Below, in pieces: positions 18,033 through 28,927 of a DNA stretch of 64,000 bases (the first letter of the stretch is position 1; each line of letters opens with the position of its first letter). The translations under genes and the position numbers were made by a program. Below the pieces are notes generated by a model that was given only the letters and a program-made list of their open reading frames with translations, had not been told where the DNA came from and made no database searches. Origin of the DNA: Nostoc sp. NMS9 (GTDB lineage Bacteria > Cyanobacteriota > Cyanobacteriia > Cyanobacteriales > Nostocaceae). Location of the stretch: positions 1-64,000 of the forward strand of contig NZ_JABXKL010000017.1 in NCBI RefSeq assembly GCF_017114995.1. Reading direction: 5' to 3'.

Positions 18033-21000
18033 TTATTCGTCATCTTCCAGCGATTCGCGGGAGAGAGATTCGTATGTAGGTCGAGGAGGTGTGCGACGGG
18101 CTGATTGGTCTGCCATCAAATCGACTTCCACATCTAGGGAACTTCCGTCTGCTTGGGTTTCTACCTTGTGTACGGCAATATCTAATCCCAATGATTGCAA
18201 CTCGCGCATTAGGACTTTAAAGGATTCTGGCGTTCCAGGGCGAGGAATTGCCTTACCTTTAACGATCGCATTTAACGCTTCATTCCGTCCTTGCATATCG
18301 TCAGATTTAACTGTGAGCAATTCCTGTAAGGTGTAAGCGGCACCAAAGGCTTCCAATGCCCACACTTCCATTTCCCCAAACCTCTGACCACCTTGTTGTG
18401 CTTTACCACCCAAGGGTTGCTGAGTCACTAGGGAGTATGGGCCTGTAGAACGGGCGTGGATCTTATCATCCACCAAATGCACCAGTTTCAGCATGTAAGC
18501 CACACCGATAGTAATTGCTCGGTCAAAGGGTTCACCTGTACGACCGTCATACACCATGATTTTGCCTGGGTTATCTGGGTTATATACCCAGTCTTTCCCT
18601 GTTTCGTCCCGTGCTTCTTGCAATTTGCCATGCACGATTCGGCGAGATGACTCTTCACCGTACATTTCATCAAAGGGAGTAATCTTAAATCGTACTCCCA
18701 AGGTCTGACCAGCCCAACCCAACAGACATTCAAATACTTGTCCGACGTTCATCCGACTGGGTACACCCAAGGGGTTAAGTACAATGTCCACTGGTGAACC
18801 ATCGGGCAAATAAGGCATATCTTCTGCTGGTAATATCCGAGAAATAATCCCTTTATTACCGTGGCGGCCTGCCATTTTGTCCCCAACTTGGATTTTGCGT
18901 TTTTGGGCAACATACACTCGGACTACCATATTGGCTCCCGGTGGTAGTTCATCGCCTTGTTCACGAGTAAACAAGCGCACATCAACTACGCGACCTTTCT
19001 CACCGTTTGGCACTCGCAGGGAATTATCCCGCACATCCCGCGCTTTCTCACCGAATATAGCCCGCAACAGTTTTTCTTCTGGCGGTTGGTCAGATTCACC
19101 TTTTGGTGTGACTTTTCCGACCAAGATATCACCAGCTTCTACCCACGCCCCAATCCGAATAATTCCCTGTTCATCCAACTGACGCAAGGCATCTTCCCCG
19201 ACGTTGGGAATTTCTCTGGTGATTTCTTCTGGCCCCAGTTTGGTTTGTCTGGCTTCAATTTCATATTTTTCAATGTGAATTGAGGTGTAAACATCATCCT
19301 GCACCAGTCTTTCAGAGATTAAAATCGCGTCTTCGTAGTTGTAGCCTTCCCAAGGCATATAGGCAACGACGATATTTTGTCCTAGTGCTAATTCTCCGCC
19401 TTCGGTGGATGAGCCATCAGCCAATACCTGACCAGCAACAACCCGTTCACCAATGCGGACGAGAGGTTTCTGATTTAAACAGGTGTCTTGGTTGGAACGT
19501 TGGTACTTGGAAAGGGTGTACTTAATTTCTGGGGTATTAGGTTTAGGACGGACGCGAATTTCTGTAGCATCCACATAAGTGACATCGCCATCAGTACGCG
19601 ATACAACCACCATCCCGGAGTCTCTTGCTCCTTGCGCTTCCAAACCTGTACCCACCAGAGGACGTTCTGGCTTGAGTAGGGGGACTGCTTGCCGTTGCAT
19701 GTTCGATCCCATCAGCGCTCGGTTAGCGTCATCATGCTCCAAGAAAGGAATCATGCTGGTTGCTACCGACACAATCTGTACGGGAGATACTGCTACGTAG
19801 TCAACCTGTTCTGGTGTTGTGGTGGAAAATTCTTGGCGATAGCGGACTGGCACTTGTGGTCCAATAATGTGCCCTGTTTCATCTACAGGAATATCTCCAG
19901 GAGCAACCCGCAGGTCATCTTCTTCATCGGCTGTCATGTAGGCTGGAGGCAGATCAAATCTTACTCGCCCATTTTCTACAGGTCTAAATGGTGTTTCTAA
20001 GAAGCCATACAGGTTAACCCGCGCATGGGTTGCCAAGGAGCCAATCAATCCGGCGTTGGGGCCTTCTGGTGTCTCAATCGGGCAAATGCGTCCATAGTGA
20101 CTAGGATGTATATCTCGCACAGCAAACCCAGCGCGTTCGCGGGTTAAACCACCAGGACCAAGGGCACTCAGACGGCGTTTGTGGGTCAGTTCTGCTAGGG
20201 GATTGGTTTGATCCATGAACTGACTTAACTGGCTGGAACCAAAGAATTCTTTAATTGCTGCTACCAATGGTTTGGGGTTCACCAAGGAAGCAGGAGTCAG
20301 CACTTCGGCATCAGATACTGTCATCCGTTCCCGAATTATTCTTTCTAGGCGGTTTAAGCCCACCCGCACTTGGTTTTGCAGCAATTCCCCGACGCTTCTT
20401 ACCCGCCGATTACCTAAGTGGTCAATGTCGTCGATATTACCAATGTCATATTCTAGGTTGATTAGGTAATCCACGGCTGCCAAGATATCGCCAGCAGTCA
20501 ACACGCGCATTGTGTCTGGGACAGAAAGACGCAATTTTTTGTTGAGCTTGTAACGTCCGACGCGGCCAAGGTCATAACGTTTCGGGTCAAAGAAACGGGA
20601 GTCTAGGAGTTGTTGTCCACCTAAGACTGTGGGTGGTTCACCAGGACGCAGTTTCCGATATAACTCCATTAGGGCTTCTTCTTCAGAGAATTGCCCTTCT
20701 TTTTCGATGGTTTTTTGGAAATATTCTGGGTGGCGTAAGGCGTCAAAGATTTCGTTGTCTGATAACCCTAAAGCTTTTAGGAGTACCTGCGCTGAGAGTT
20801 TGCGGGTTTTGTCGATGCGTACCCATACCAAATCGTTACGGTCTGTTTCAAATTTCAGCCATGCTCCCCGGTTGGGAATTAAGCTAGCCGAATAAGTACG
20901 TCGCCCGTTTTTGTCGATTTCTGATTTGTAATAGACCCCTGGCGATCGCACTATTTGGTTGACAATTACCCGCTCAGCTCCGTTAATAATAAACGTGCCG

Positions 21001-21332
21001 CGATCGGTCATCAAAGGCAAATCCCCAATGAATACCTCTTGCTCTTTGATTTCCCCGGTTTCTTTATTAATTAGACGTGTGGGAACATACATTTGGACAG
21101 CATAAGTACTATCCCGCCGTTTGGCTTCTTCGACGCTGTACTTTGGCTCCTTGAGTTTGTAGTTATGACCCAAAAAGTGCAGTTCTAATTTCCCCGTATA
21201 ATCTGTAATAGGACTAAAGGAGTTAAGTTCTTCTATCAGCCCTTCTTCTAAAAACCAGCGAAAGCTTGACCGCTGGATTTCAATCAAGTCGGGTAACAGA
21301 AAGGCGGGTTCCATATATGTTTCTTTAGTCAT
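18033..21332 (-). CDS. rpoB: DNA-directed RNA polymerase beta subunit
   Basis: Catalytic beta subunit. The fork and rifampicin-region motifs [20 protein letters not shown] and [17 protein letters not shown] are seen, as is the C-terminal [20 protein letters not shown]. The frame opens at a GTG at 21374, but I take the ATG at 21332 because the product then begins [16 protein letters not shown], as in other cyanobacteria, with GGTAGAGGC just upstream. This gives 1099 residues. It is the first of three polymerase genes; an 852-bp spacer separates it from the hydrolase gene upstream. Confidence 0.97.
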   Translation of the reverse strand: MTKETYMEPAFLLPDLIEIQRSSFRWFLEEGLIEELNSFSPITDYTGKLELHFLGHNYKLKEPKYSVEEAKRRDSTYAVQMYVPTRLINKETGEIKEQEVFIGDLPLMTDRGTFIINGAERVIVNQIVRSPGVYYKSEIDKNGRRTYSASLIPNRGAWLKFETDRNDLVWVRIDKTRKLSAQVLLKALGLSDNEIFDALRHPEYFQKTIEKEGQFSEEEALMELYRKLRPGEPPTVLGGQQLLDSRFFDPKRYDLGRVGRYKLNKKLRLSVPDTMRVLTAGDILAAVDYLINLEYDIGNIDDIDHLGNRRVRSVGELLQNQVRVGLNRLERIIRERMTVSDAEVLTPASLVNPKPLVAAIKEFFGSSQLSQFMDQTNPLAELTHKRRLSALGPGGLTRERAGFAVRDIHPSHYGRICPIETPEGPNAGLIGSLATHARVNLYGFLETPFRPVENGRVRFDLPPAYMTADEEDDLRVAPGDIPVDETGHIIGPQVPVRYRQEFSTTTPEQVDYVAVSPVQIVSVATSMIPFLEHDDANRALMGSNMQRQAVPLLKPERPLVGTGLEAQGARDSGMVVVSRTDGDVTYVDATEIRVRPKPNTPEIKYTLSKYQRSNQDTCLNQKPLVRIGERVVAGQVLADGSSTEGGELALGQNIVVAYMPWEGYNYEDAILISERLVQDDVYTSIHIEKYEIEARQTKLGPEEITREIPNVGEDALRQLDEQGIIRIGAWVEAGDILVGKVTPKGESDQPPEEKLLRAIFGEKARDVRDNSLRVPNGEKGRVVDVRLFTREQGDELPPGANMVVRVYVAQKRKIQVGDKMAGRHGNKGIISRILPAEDMPYLPDGSPVDIVLNPLGVPSRMNVGQVFECLLGWAGQTLGVRFKITPFDEMYGEESSRRIVHGKLQEARDETGKDWVYNPDNPGKIMVYDGRTGEPFDRAITIGVAYMLKLVHLVDDKIHARSTGPYSLVTQQPLGGKAQQGGQRFGEMEVWALEAFGAAYTLQELLTVKSDDMQGRNEALNAIVKGKAIPRPGTPESFKVLMRELQSLGLDIAVHKVETQADGSSLDVEVDLMADQSARRTPPRPTYESLSRESLEDDE

Positions 21333-21374
21333 GCCTCTACCTTTGTCAACCTGGTTAAATTTTCCCTTGGACAC

Positions 21375-22226
21375 TGCTGTTTGACGCTTCCCACTCCTAG
21401 CCAGTGCCCTTGGCTGTTTGGGAACTTTTTCTTACACACTGTGATTTACATCTGTGGGCAAACGCAGCGATTAAATCTGGCTGGAATGAGCAATTTTCAC
21501 AAGGAAAATTGCCCTTAATAGGGACTAAGTAATGGGTACTGGGTACTGAGCATTCGGGGAGTATGGTAAAAGTTGCTGAAAGTGTTTACCCTCTGCATCT
21601 CATGCCCAATGGAGTCATTCGCTTTTCCTGTCAAACACGCTATGCGTAGCTTGCTTAAGAGTAGGGGCAAAAGTCGGCAAAGCCGCCCAACAGGCTGGCT
21701 CCCCAATGCCCATTTCAAATAGAATATCCAGTTAAAATATTCCTGAATTTGATTTACTTTTTTCACTTCCCCTCCAAAAAGCGCGTTAATTCGCTGACGC
21801 GGCTCAACACAGTGTGTTTTAAATCCACCCCACTGTTGATACTCTCAGTGATATTTTAGATATCCTAAGAATGAGGGAATGATCCGCACCTTGTCGATTT
21901 TGAATCAGAATCACTTCATTTTGCTGGATTGTACTCACAAGGCAATTTTTGTTTAACGATTTTGAATAGGTTCAATACAAACTAAACCGATGTTGTGCAA
22001 AAGTCTAGCTCAATTTAGGTTGGCACAGTTAGTCATGTGTGGAGAGCATCCGCTTGTAGAGATTTTGAGGATGGCCAAGCCATAACAGCATGGAAAATTA
22101 GGATGAGAAGTTTTATGTTCTTTCCTTTATCATTATGGCGCAAGTAAAATGTTTTTGAGGGAATAATATTAGCATATTTTTGTCCCCCTATAGGTTTATT
22201 TTTTTTACACAACTTAACAAAAGATA
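21375..22226. other. Long rpoB leader region with repeats
   Basis: No gene is supported in these 852 bases. It contains a Nostoc-type interspersed repeat (about 21610-21710, with CGCTATGCGTAGCTTGC) whose translation makes a spurious 83-codon frame on the minus strand. The remainder, about 21830-22220, is AT-rich and probably holds the rpoB promoter and a long 5' leader. Confidence 0.45.
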
Positions 22227-23024
22227 CTAGAACACACTTGATATTGACAACCCGAATAATTCACAGGCATTTTGGGTGGTTTGATGGGCGATCGCTTCTA
22301 CTGTTTCCTGACGCAGTTTAGCTACTTGCTCGGCGACGTAAAGTACGTAGGCAGGCTCGTTGCGCCTCTCGCCCCGTTTCGGAACGGGAGCGAGAAATGG
22401 GCAGTCTGTTTCAATCAGTAGGCGATCGCTACTTACCATTGCAGCTGAGGATTGGATTGCTTTGGCATTTTTGAACGTTACCGTACCGCTAAAGCTTATA
22501 TAAAAGCCTAAATCGAGAAACCATTGAGTTTCTTCAGGTGTTCCTCCCCAGCAATGCATCACACCTCGTACTCTTTCTCCTTTGAGTTGCCGCCATTTTT
22601 GCAACACTTCTCTGGTTGCCACGGCAGCATCACGGCAGTGGATAATCACTGGTAAGTTTAGTTCAGATGCGATCGCCAACTGAGACTCGAACACCATATA
22701 CTGTTGCTCATAGTTATCAGCTTTGTAAAAATCCAGCCCCATTTCTCCAATTGCTACCACATTTGAGTCAGAACTCGCTAAAGTTTTGATTTTCTCAGCT
22801 GTCTCGCTATTCCATTTATCAGCATCTAAAGGATGTAATCCTACGGCAAAACTAATTTCGGGAAACTTTTGGGCTATAGATTGAATACTGGAAAACTCCT
22901 CCGGGTGAACACAGGAATGCACTAAACGCACTACACCTGCTTCTTGCCACCGCGATCGCACTGTTGCTAAATCCGGCTGGAAACTATCAAAGTTAAGATG
23001 TACATGAGTGTCTATCAATTGCAT
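22227..23024 (-). CDS. TatD family metal-dependent hydrolase
   Basis: A TIM-barrel metallohydrolase of the TatD/YcfH group, known as Mg-dependent DNases in some bacteria. The motifs DTHVHLNF (5-12), [20 protein letters not shown] and ETDCPFLAP supply the metal-ligand His, Glu and Asp residues in the usual order. At 265 residues it is full length. In cyanobacteria this gene commonly sits between rpsT and rpoB, as here. ATG at 23024 is supported by the canonical MQLIDTHVH start. Confidence 0.93.
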   Translation of the reverse strand: MQLIDTHVHLNFDSFQPDLATVRSRWQEAGVVRLVHSCVHPEEFSSIQSIAQKFPEISFAVGLHPLDADKWNSETAEKIKTLASSDSNVVAIGEMGLDFYKADNYEQQYMVFESQLAIASELNLPVIIHCRDAAVATREVLQKWRQLKGERVRGVMHCWGGTPEETQWFLDLGFYISFSGTVTFKNAKAIQSSAAMVSSDRLLIETDCPFLAPVPKRGERRNEPAYVLYVAEQVAKLRQETVEAIAHQTTQNACELFGLSISSVF

Positions 23025-23183
23025 CTTTTGTCCTACCCTGCGGGAAGCCCTTCGGGTTCAGCAGTCGTTCATGGGGGAAACTCCCAAGACCGCGCTACTT
23101 CACCGCTGGCGCGTCTATGTTGTTTGTCCTTGATCATTTGTCGTTTGTTTTCTTACTAATGACTAAGGACAAATGACCAATGA
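23025..23183. repeat. Interspersed palindromic repeat between rpsT and the TatD gene
   Basis: The stretch with GGGAAGCCCTTCGGG (about 23041-23055) and CGCGCTACTTCACCGCTGGCGCG (about 23091-23113) is of the palindromic type scattered in Nostoc genomes. It is followed by heptamer-like GACTAAGGACAAATGACCAATGAC repeats. No gene is seen. Confidence 0.5.
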
Positions 23184-23480
23184 CTACTCAGCTGTTTGTG
23201 TGAGGGGTTTTAGTCTGTGAGCCAATCTTGACTTTTTCCTTGCCCCATTGTTTGGGTGAAGAACACCGCGTTTGATCGCCTTATCAATTTTGCCGTAAGC
23301 CTCGGATAACCGAGCCTGCGCTTCTTGTTTTAATTCTGGGGTAGGATTAGCTGTATAAGCAGCTACAGCATTGAGGTATTTCTTCATCAGCGTCTTGACT
23401 GCTGATTTGTAAGCTTTATTACGCAGTCGGTTACGTTCTGCGATTTGGGCACGCTTGAGAGCAGACTTTGTATTCGCCAC
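23184..23480 (-). CDS. rpsT: 30S ribosomal protein S20
   Basis: Small primary 16S rRNA-binding protein of the 30S subunit. The basic helical sequence [20 protein letters not shown] and the later [20 protein letters not shown] are diagnostic. The frame opens at TTG 23492, but the GTG at 23480 gives the usual start (V/M)ANTKS and has GGAATTG just upstream, so I use it: 98 residues. First gene of the rpsT - hydrolase - rpoB - rpoC1 - rpoC2 order. Confidence 0.96.
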   Translation of the reverse strand: MANTKSALKRAQIAERNRLRNKAYKSAVKTLMKKYLNAVAAYTANPTPELKQEAQARLSEAYGKIDKAIKRGVLHPNNGARKKSRLAHRLKPLTQTAE

Positions 23481-23492
23481 AGTCAATTCCAA

Positions 23493-24230
23493 AAATACGA
23501 TTATTAATTATGTACACACACTACTAGACTTACTAATATAGCATCCAAATTGCCAATGTTATAATTTCCTAAAAAAATTATAGAATTAGGTATTGGGCTG
23601 GGCATGAATGAAGATCAATATTAGTATTAGTTCCATAGTCTCTACTCGCTAATTCAGTATTTCGTCAATTGAGGAAATGCGTTAAAATAAAATTCATCTA
23701 AATAACTGTCACCCTAACTCATCACAACCTGATTAAGCAATGTGATTGTCAATAAATATAATTTGTCCGTAAACCAGATGTATTATTTAGAGACAGGAAC
23801 TGTAAAGAGCTAAATTCCAGGGATTCTCAAGTCAAGTATAGAACCGATATAATATCGTACCTGTACACACATTAACTAGTAAAAGTTAGGGAAATAAGTA
23901 AAAATTATACTCAGACCCGAACCTCTGTAAATTCAGGGGATTAGATGTGTAAACATACCATTTGCACCCCCGAAGGATTGAGGGAAAGGGTGTAAGGGGA
24001 GTGGGAAATGGCACACCTGCTTCCTGCCGCTAGCCAGTCAAGGCTTGTCGGATTGAGCAATAATTAAGTTGCCTTCTCAAGCAAACTATACGCTGGTAGC
24101 CTTGAGAGTATCAAAAAAATCCAGGTTAAGCTAGAGAAGAGAATTAGAGTCAGCTTGCACACCCCAGTGGGTCAAGAGCAATACTAAATCTCAGGTGGCA
24201 ATATTATAATTTTGGCATTGTCCTTACTCC
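23493..24230. other. Divergent intergenic region rpsT / hisD
   Basis: The 738 bases carry the promoters of two divergent genes. The first 150 bases on the rpsT side are very AT-rich. I see no coding frame, tRNA or terminator. A palindrome ACCTCTGTAAATTCAGGGG (about 23931-23949) is the only local structure noticed. Confidence 0.4.
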
Positions 24231-25532
24231 ATGCTGCGAATTATTACTCAGCAGGCAGACGTTAGAGCAGAACTACAACGGATCTGCGATCGCACCCATG
24301 ACGAACAGGTACTTCACAAAGAAGCAACGGTGCGGGAAATTTTGCAAGCAGTGAAGCGCCAAGGCGACAAAGCTGTATTGCATTACACGGCCGAATTTGA
24401 CAAACAAACCCTCAAAGCAGAAGAACTCCGAGTTACAGGCTCGGAACTGGATGCAGCCTATCAGCAGGTATCAAAGGAGTTATTGGGTGCAGTTCGGCTA
24501 GCTTGCCGCCAAATTGAAGCGTTTCACCGTCAGCGAGTACCAAAAAGCTGGGTACACTTTGGTGACGATGAAGTAGTACTGGGCAAACGCTACACCCCTG
24601 TAGACCGAGCCGGCTTGTATGTGCCTGGTGGTCGTGCCGCCTATCCCAGTACAGTGCTAATGAATGCAATTCCGGCAAAGGTAGCTGCTGTACCCCACGT
24701 GGTGATGGTAACACCACCAGGCCCAGGGGGTGCTATTAACCCAGCAGTCTTGGTAGCTGCCCAAGAAGCAGGGGTGCAAGAAATTTATCGCATTGGGGGC
24801 GCACAAGCGATCGCCGCTTTAGCCTATGGTACAGAAACAATTCCGAAAGTGAATGTGATTACTGGACCTGGTAACATTTATGTCACCCTAGCGAAAAAAC
24901 TTGTCTACGGCACCGTTGGTATTGATTCTTTGGCAGGACCGAGCGAAGTGCTGGTAATTGCCGATGAAACTGCAAATCCAGTGCATGTAGCTGCTGACTT
25001 GCTAGCCCAAGCCGAACACGATCCAATGGCGGCAGCGATTTTGCTGACCACAGATGCTGCTTTGGCGAAAAACGTCCAATTAGCCTTGGAAAGACAGCTA
25101 GTGGATCACCCACGGCGAATAGATACAGAAAAAGCGATCGCTCACTACGGCTTGATTATTCTTGTGGAATCGCTCGAAGCAGCAGCAGAACTCTCAAATG
25201 AATTTGCCCCTGAACATCTGGAATTAGAAATCAAAGACCCTTGGGCACTCCTACCACAGATTCGCCACGCTGGGGCAATCTTTTTGGGGTACTCAACACC
25301 AGAAGCTGTAGGAGACTATTTGGCAGGTCCTAACCATACCTTGCCAACTTCTGGTGCTGCCCGCTATGCTTCGGCATTGGGGGTTGAAACTTTCCTCAAA
25401 CACTCCAGTATTATTCAATACTCCCAAACCGCACTGCAAAATGTGGCTGGTGCTATTGATGTTCTAGCAACAGCAGAAGGCTTACCTTCTCATGCTGATT
25501 CAGTACGGCGCCGAATTCAGCAAGAAGAGTGA
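24231..25532 (+). CDS. hisD: Histidinol dehydrogenase
   Basis: Catalyses the last two oxidations of histidine synthesis, L-histidinol to L-histidine, with Zn and two NAD+. Family blocks are intact: YVPGGRAAYPSTVLMNAIPA, VITGPGNIYVTLAKKLVYG, IDSLAGPSEVLVIAD, LLAQAEHDPMAAA and GPNHTLPTSGAARYAS. The Zn-ligand Gln, His and Asp lie in these blocks. Its 433 residues are typical. It is not in a his operon, as is normal in cyanobacteria where his genes are dispersed. Confidence 0.97.
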   Translation: MLRIITQQADVRAELQRICDRTHDEQVLHKEATVREILQAVKRQGDKAVLHYTAEFDKQTLKAEELRVTGSELDAAYQQVSKELLGAVRLACRQIEAFHRQRVPKSWVHFGDDEVVLGKRYTPVDRAGLYVPGGRAAYPSTVLMNAIPAKVAAVPHVVMVTPPGPGGAINPAVLVAAQEAGVQEIYRIGGAQAIAALAYGTETIPKVNVITGPGNIYVTLAKKLVYGTVGIDSLAGPSEVLVIADETANPVHVAADLLAQAEHDPMAAAILLTTDAALAKNVQLALERQLVDHPRRIDTEKAIAHYGLIILVESLEAAAELSNEFAPEHLELEIKDPWALLPQIRHAGAIFLGYSTPEAVGDYLAGPNHTLPTSGAARYASALGVETFLKHSSIIQYSQTALQNVAGAIDVLATAEGLPSHADSVRRRIQQEE

Positions 25533-25627
25533 TTTGGAATGCTTAATTTTTTCTTATAAGGGACTTCCAGTTAAAAAAACATCCCATCCCTGCGGGACGC
25601 TCCGCGAACGTAGGGTAGTACAGTTGT

Positions 25628-25769
25628 CATTGGTGTCAACTTAAGCTGAAACTTTTTTAAAACCTCCTTTCCAGCCTTTGGTTGGAAATGCTCTTTCATT
25701 GCGGCTCTGCCGCAAGTCTTGAGGCGGAGCCTCCTAGTAGGCATTCCCAGCCAGAGGCTGGAAACGAGG
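25628..25769. repeat. Dispersed repeat, first copy of the 33-kb MITE family
   Basis: The block starting CATTGGTGTCAACTTAAGC and ending GGCTGGAAACGAGG matches, with gaps, the left two-thirds of the element at 33026-33252. It includes two internal imperfect palindromes (GCGGCTCTGCCGC and GAGGCGGAGCCTC). The right terminal repeat is missing, so this copy is truncated. Confidence 0.65.
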
Positions 25770-25813
25770 CAAACGAGGCAATAAATGTTAACTGATAACT
25801 ATTGACTGTTAAC

Positions 25814-25910
25814 TAGACCTCTTGCATAAATCTAAAATAAGAACCCCAAAGAGCCAAAGCATCGGGGACGGGTTGGGGGTGGGATATTAGGGACTTTTGC
25901 AAGAGGTCTA
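25814..25910. mobile_element. MITE-like element (97 bp) with 13-bp perfect ends
   Basis: TAGACCTCTTGCA (25814-25826) is repeated in inverted orientation as TGCAAGAGGTCTA (25898-25910), and similarity continues inward by a few bases. There is no gene inside. Such ends are carried by IS5-like elements in cyanobacteria (recalled, not searched). The CTA at each boundary could be a 3-bp target duplication but is also part of the palindrome. Confidence 0.6.
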
Positions 25911-26213
25911 CTGATTTAACTAGGGTAAGCTACGCTAACGCACGCCATTTGCTATCCTGATCTTCATCTGACCTTTAAACGTGCACAAGTCGGGCATTGC
26001 CGACAGTAGTTTCTGGGAGAGGGTTTTCCTGTTCCACAAACTCGTGAAAAGCTTCTCCAGACCAGTTGCTACAATGCACCACGATGAAACTGACATATAG
26101 CACAGCCTCAAACATATAAACTAATTGGCAAATAAAAAATTGGTTTAGTGTCGTTGCCGACGAATTTTGCTAGATACTTATGTAAGGGGTCTACTCTTTA
26201 GGAGACGAGAGCG

Positions 26214-26639
26214 GTGCTAAAGAATATTTTGGTAGCTCTAGACGGTTCGGAAGTTACAGAACGAGTAATTCAGACTTTAGATAATTTGGCGTTGTCAAAA
26301 GATGCCAAGGTTATTCTCTGTCATGTGTTTCCCACACCGGAGTCAGAGATGGAGCTACCTGCTGATCGTCCTCAGTCAGAGTCCCCAACATTTTCTTATT
26401 TTCATATTGAAAAACAGCTGCAATCATATCAGGAAAAATTATCAGTCAGAAGTGAGTTAGAGTTAGTAACTGGCGATCCCGCTGAAGAGATTATTCGTCT
26501 TGCCAATATTTATAAAACTGACTTGATCGTAATTGGCAGTCGGGGCTTGATGGGGATGAAACGAATTGTTCAGGGTTCTGTTAGCAGTCAAGTTGTAGAA
26601 GAGGCTAATTGTTCGGTGTTAGTCGTCAAACCAAAGTAA
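26214..26639 (+). CDS. Universal stress protein (UspA family)
   Basis: A single Usp domain of 141 residues. The ATP-binding type signature is present: ILVALDGSE near the start and [18 protein letters not shown] (G-2x-G-9x-G-S) near the end. Usp proteins bind ATP and act in stress survival; the precise role here is not known. GTG at 26214 is chosen because GGAGACGAGAGC lies directly upstream. It is a stand-alone gene, 19 bases before the broken Uma2 gene. Confidence 0.93.
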   Translation: MLKNILVALDGSEVTERVIQTLDNLALSKDAKVILCHVFPTPESEMELPADRPQSESPTFSYFHIEKQLQSYQEKLSVRSELELVTGDPAEEIIRLANIYKTDLIVIGSRGLMGMKRIVQGSVSSQVVEEANCSVLVVKPK

Positions 26640-26658
26640 AAATTCGCAACGAGAAGCA

Positions 26659-27245
26659 ATGACTATAACTACCTCAAAACTAACCTTTGAGGAATACCTG
26701 AAATATGATGATGGTACCGATATCCGCTACGAATTGGTTAATGGAGAACTAATTCCCATGAGTCTAGGGAGTGGGCAACATGGCGCGGTAACAGATTTCT
26801 CAATGTTTGTTTCCGAGCAGAAATTCTCCGGCTAAATTTGGATTGGACTTTTAAACAAATGGTTATCGGTGTTCGTTCCCCCCGGGCTGGCAGATGGGAT
26901 ACATCGAGAATTCCAGATGTAGTTGTGATTCCATTGCCTCAGTGGCGAGAATTGAGAAAGCGAGAAGCAGTTATTGAACTCAACGAACCACCCCCATTGT
27001 TAGTGGTGGAAGTCGTCAGTGAGTCAACAAAGATTGTAAATTATCGAGCCAAGCGAGTTGAGTATAACGTTTTAAATATTCCAGAGTATTGGATTGTCGA
27101 TCCATTAACGAACAAAGTGACTGTTTTCACATTGATTGAAGAATTATACAAGCCAGTAGAGTTTTTTGGTACTCAATGCATTCAATTTCAAACTTTTGCG
27201 GAGTTAGAATTAACAGTTGAACAAGTCTTAACAGCCGACAATTAA
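26659..27245 (+). pseudogene. Uma2 family endonuclease-like protein, frameshifted
   Basis: Uma2 (DUF820) proteins have a PD-(D/E)xK-type fold and are very numerous in cyanobacteria. The start [20 protein letters not shown] to [10 protein letters not shown] is in one frame (26659-26835, 58 codons). The rest, with RIPDVVVIPLPQW and PPPLLVVEVVSESTK, is in another frame from about 26806 onward. Reading GATTTCTCAATG with one extra T would restore ...[20 protein letters not shown], so one base appears lost near 26796. The joined length of about 195 residues is normal. Confidence 0.85.
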
Positions 27246-27340
27246 CGGTAAAAATTCTTGTAGGTATTATTTCTGCTTTATAAACTGGGGACTGAGGACG
27301 CAAAGAATAACCAATGCCCAATCCTCAATCCCCGATCCTT

Positions 27341-27727
27341 TTACCGCTCTTGAGTTGCCAAAAACTGACGCAAACTTAACAAACTCAGCGTTTGACCCAA
27401 ATTCAAGGGCAAAATTGAAACTCCTTCCAAGCGAGATTGTACCCAACCTTCTCCCCAGTACCATTCGTGGAACCCGTCAATCCCTCCGCTCAGTACCAAG
27501 CGGAGGCAGTTGGATTTGACAACGTTTACTTGATGATGAATCGGGACTGGCCCAGTCCAGGTTGTAAACTGGAATCCGGGAAGCAGTTCTTCTGGCATTC
27601 CTGGCGCAAAACGTTGCCCTAAAAACCATTTTTTTAGTTGCACGGGATGCAGCAGACTGTCACGAATTGCATCTGTTGATGCTTCGATTTCAATCCGCAG
27701 TTGGCTTTGTTGAAAATTACCCAGCAT
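27341..27727 (-). CDS. SRPBCC-like conserved protein
   Basis: A 128-residue protein with the pattern of a polyketide-cyclase/START-type helix-grip fold: a first strand with RIEIEAS, the helix stretch IRDSLLHPVQLKKWFLGQRF, then a central TTWTGPVPIHHQV and a C-terminal long helix with LSLRQFLA. I cannot name a ligand. ATG at 27727 gives the start MLGNFQQSQL. It is divergent from hslO. Confidence 0.6.
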   Translation of the reverse strand: MLGNFQQSQLRIEIEASTDAIRDSLLHPVQLKKWFLGQRFAPGMPEELLPGFQFTTWTGPVPIHHQVNVVKSNCLRLVLSGGIDGFHEWYWGEGWVQSRLEGVSILPLNLGQTLSLLSLRQFLATQER

Positions 27728-27867
27728 TTTTCTCGGATTACCTAAAGATAAGACATCGCTATTTCTAATATTGCAAATACAATCACTGATTATGACTAGG
27801 TGACTTTTCTCGCAGCAGAGAACTTAGAATAGAAAAAGTGAACTTGTTAAGAAATGTAAGGTTATTC

Positions 27868-28767
27868 ATGGCGGATCAGTTAATTCGTGCAACAGCAGCC
27901 GAAGGTGGAATTCGTGCCGTAGGTGCGATCACCACACGTTTAACAGAAGAAGCACGGGGGCGCCACAAGCTTTCTTATGTGGCAACGGCAGCACTGGGTC
28001 GAACTATGGCGGCGGGCTTGTTAATGGCTTCTAGTATGAAGCGAACTGGATCGAGGGTGAATGTCCGCGTTAAGGGCGATGGGCCTTTGGGTGGCATATT
28101 AGTAGATGCAGGCTTAGATGGTACGGTACGCGGATATGTTGGGAATTCATCTGTAGAATTGCCTCCCAACCCCAAAGGTAAATTAGATGTTGGTGGTGCT
28201 GTGGGTGGCGGCTACCTCTACGTTGTGCGAGATATCGGTCATGGTTATCCTTACTCTAGTACGGTAGAACTAGTTTCTGGGGAAATTGGTGATGATGTAG
28301 CTCATTATCTGGTGAATTCGGAACAAACACCTTCGGCTTTAGTTTTAGGTGTGTTCGTGGGAGCAGGAGGAGTAACTGCTGCTGGAGGATTACTGGTACA
28401 AATATTGCCCAAAGCCGCCAGAGACGAAGCTTTAGTAGAAACGTTGGAATCACGGGTTGCTGGTCTAGCAGGATTTACGCCATTGTTGCAAGCTGGGAAG
28501 ACGTTACCTGAAATCTTTAATGACTTATTGGGAGATATGGGGTTGGAAATCTTTTCCGAACGCCAAATGTTGCGCTTCCACTGTGGTTGCTCTTTCGATC
28601 GCGTTTTGGGGGCACTGAAGATTTTGGGAGAAGCTGAACTGCAAGATATGATTCTTAAAGATAATGGTGCTGAAGCAACTTGCGACTTTTGTGGCAACGT
28701 GTACCAGGCAAGTAGCGATCAGTTAGCTCAACTAATTTCCGATTTGCAAGCCGAATCTGCTGTTTGA
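27868..28767 (+). CDS. hslO: Redox-regulated chaperone Hsp33
   Basis: Cytosolic holdase switched on by oxidation: four cysteines release Zn and form disulfides. The C-terminal switch is seen as CGC and CDFC, at residues 239, 241, 272 and 275 from the start I use. The N-terminal core with GRTMAAGLLMASSMK, VRVKGDGPLGG and VGNSSVELPPN is typical. A frame-opening TTG/GTG-side start at 27838 would add ten residues. I use ATG 27868 because Hsp33 proteins begin MADQLIRATA and GTAAGG lies upstream. The product is 299 residues. Confidence 0.95.
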   Translation: MADQLIRATAAEGGIRAVGAITTRLTEEARGRHKLSYVATAALGRTMAAGLLMASSMKRTGSRVNVRVKGDGPLGGILVDAGLDGTVRGYVGNSSVELPPNPKGKLDVGGAVGGGYLYVVRDIGHGYPYSSTVELVSGEIGDDVAHYLVNSEQTPSALVLGVFVGAGGVTAAGGLLVQILPKAARDEALVETLESRVAGLAGFTPLLQAGKTLPEIFNDLLGDMGLEIFSERQMLRFHCGCSFDRVLGALKILGEAELQDMILKDNGAEATCDFCGNVYQASSDQLAQLISDLQAESAV

Positions 28768-28927
28768 GGATAAAGTATAAAATAGCACTGATTTTTGAGA
28801 TTGATAATGGTACTCTGTGGAGAGAGATAATCAAAAAAGTAGCTTTTTAATGACGAGAAAGTTACTATGTCAACAATGGAATTATCAACCTAAAACAGAG
28901 CGCTATTCAATTATTTTGGTGTGAGAG

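Noticed and set aside
12181..20895. Many open frames opposite rpoB, rpoC1 and rpoC2
   Set aside because: They are shadows of the highly conserved polymerase genes and show no independent signals.
21515..21766. 83-codon minus-strand frame upstream of rpoB
   Set aside because: Its sequence is a translation of a dispersed Nostoc-type repeat.
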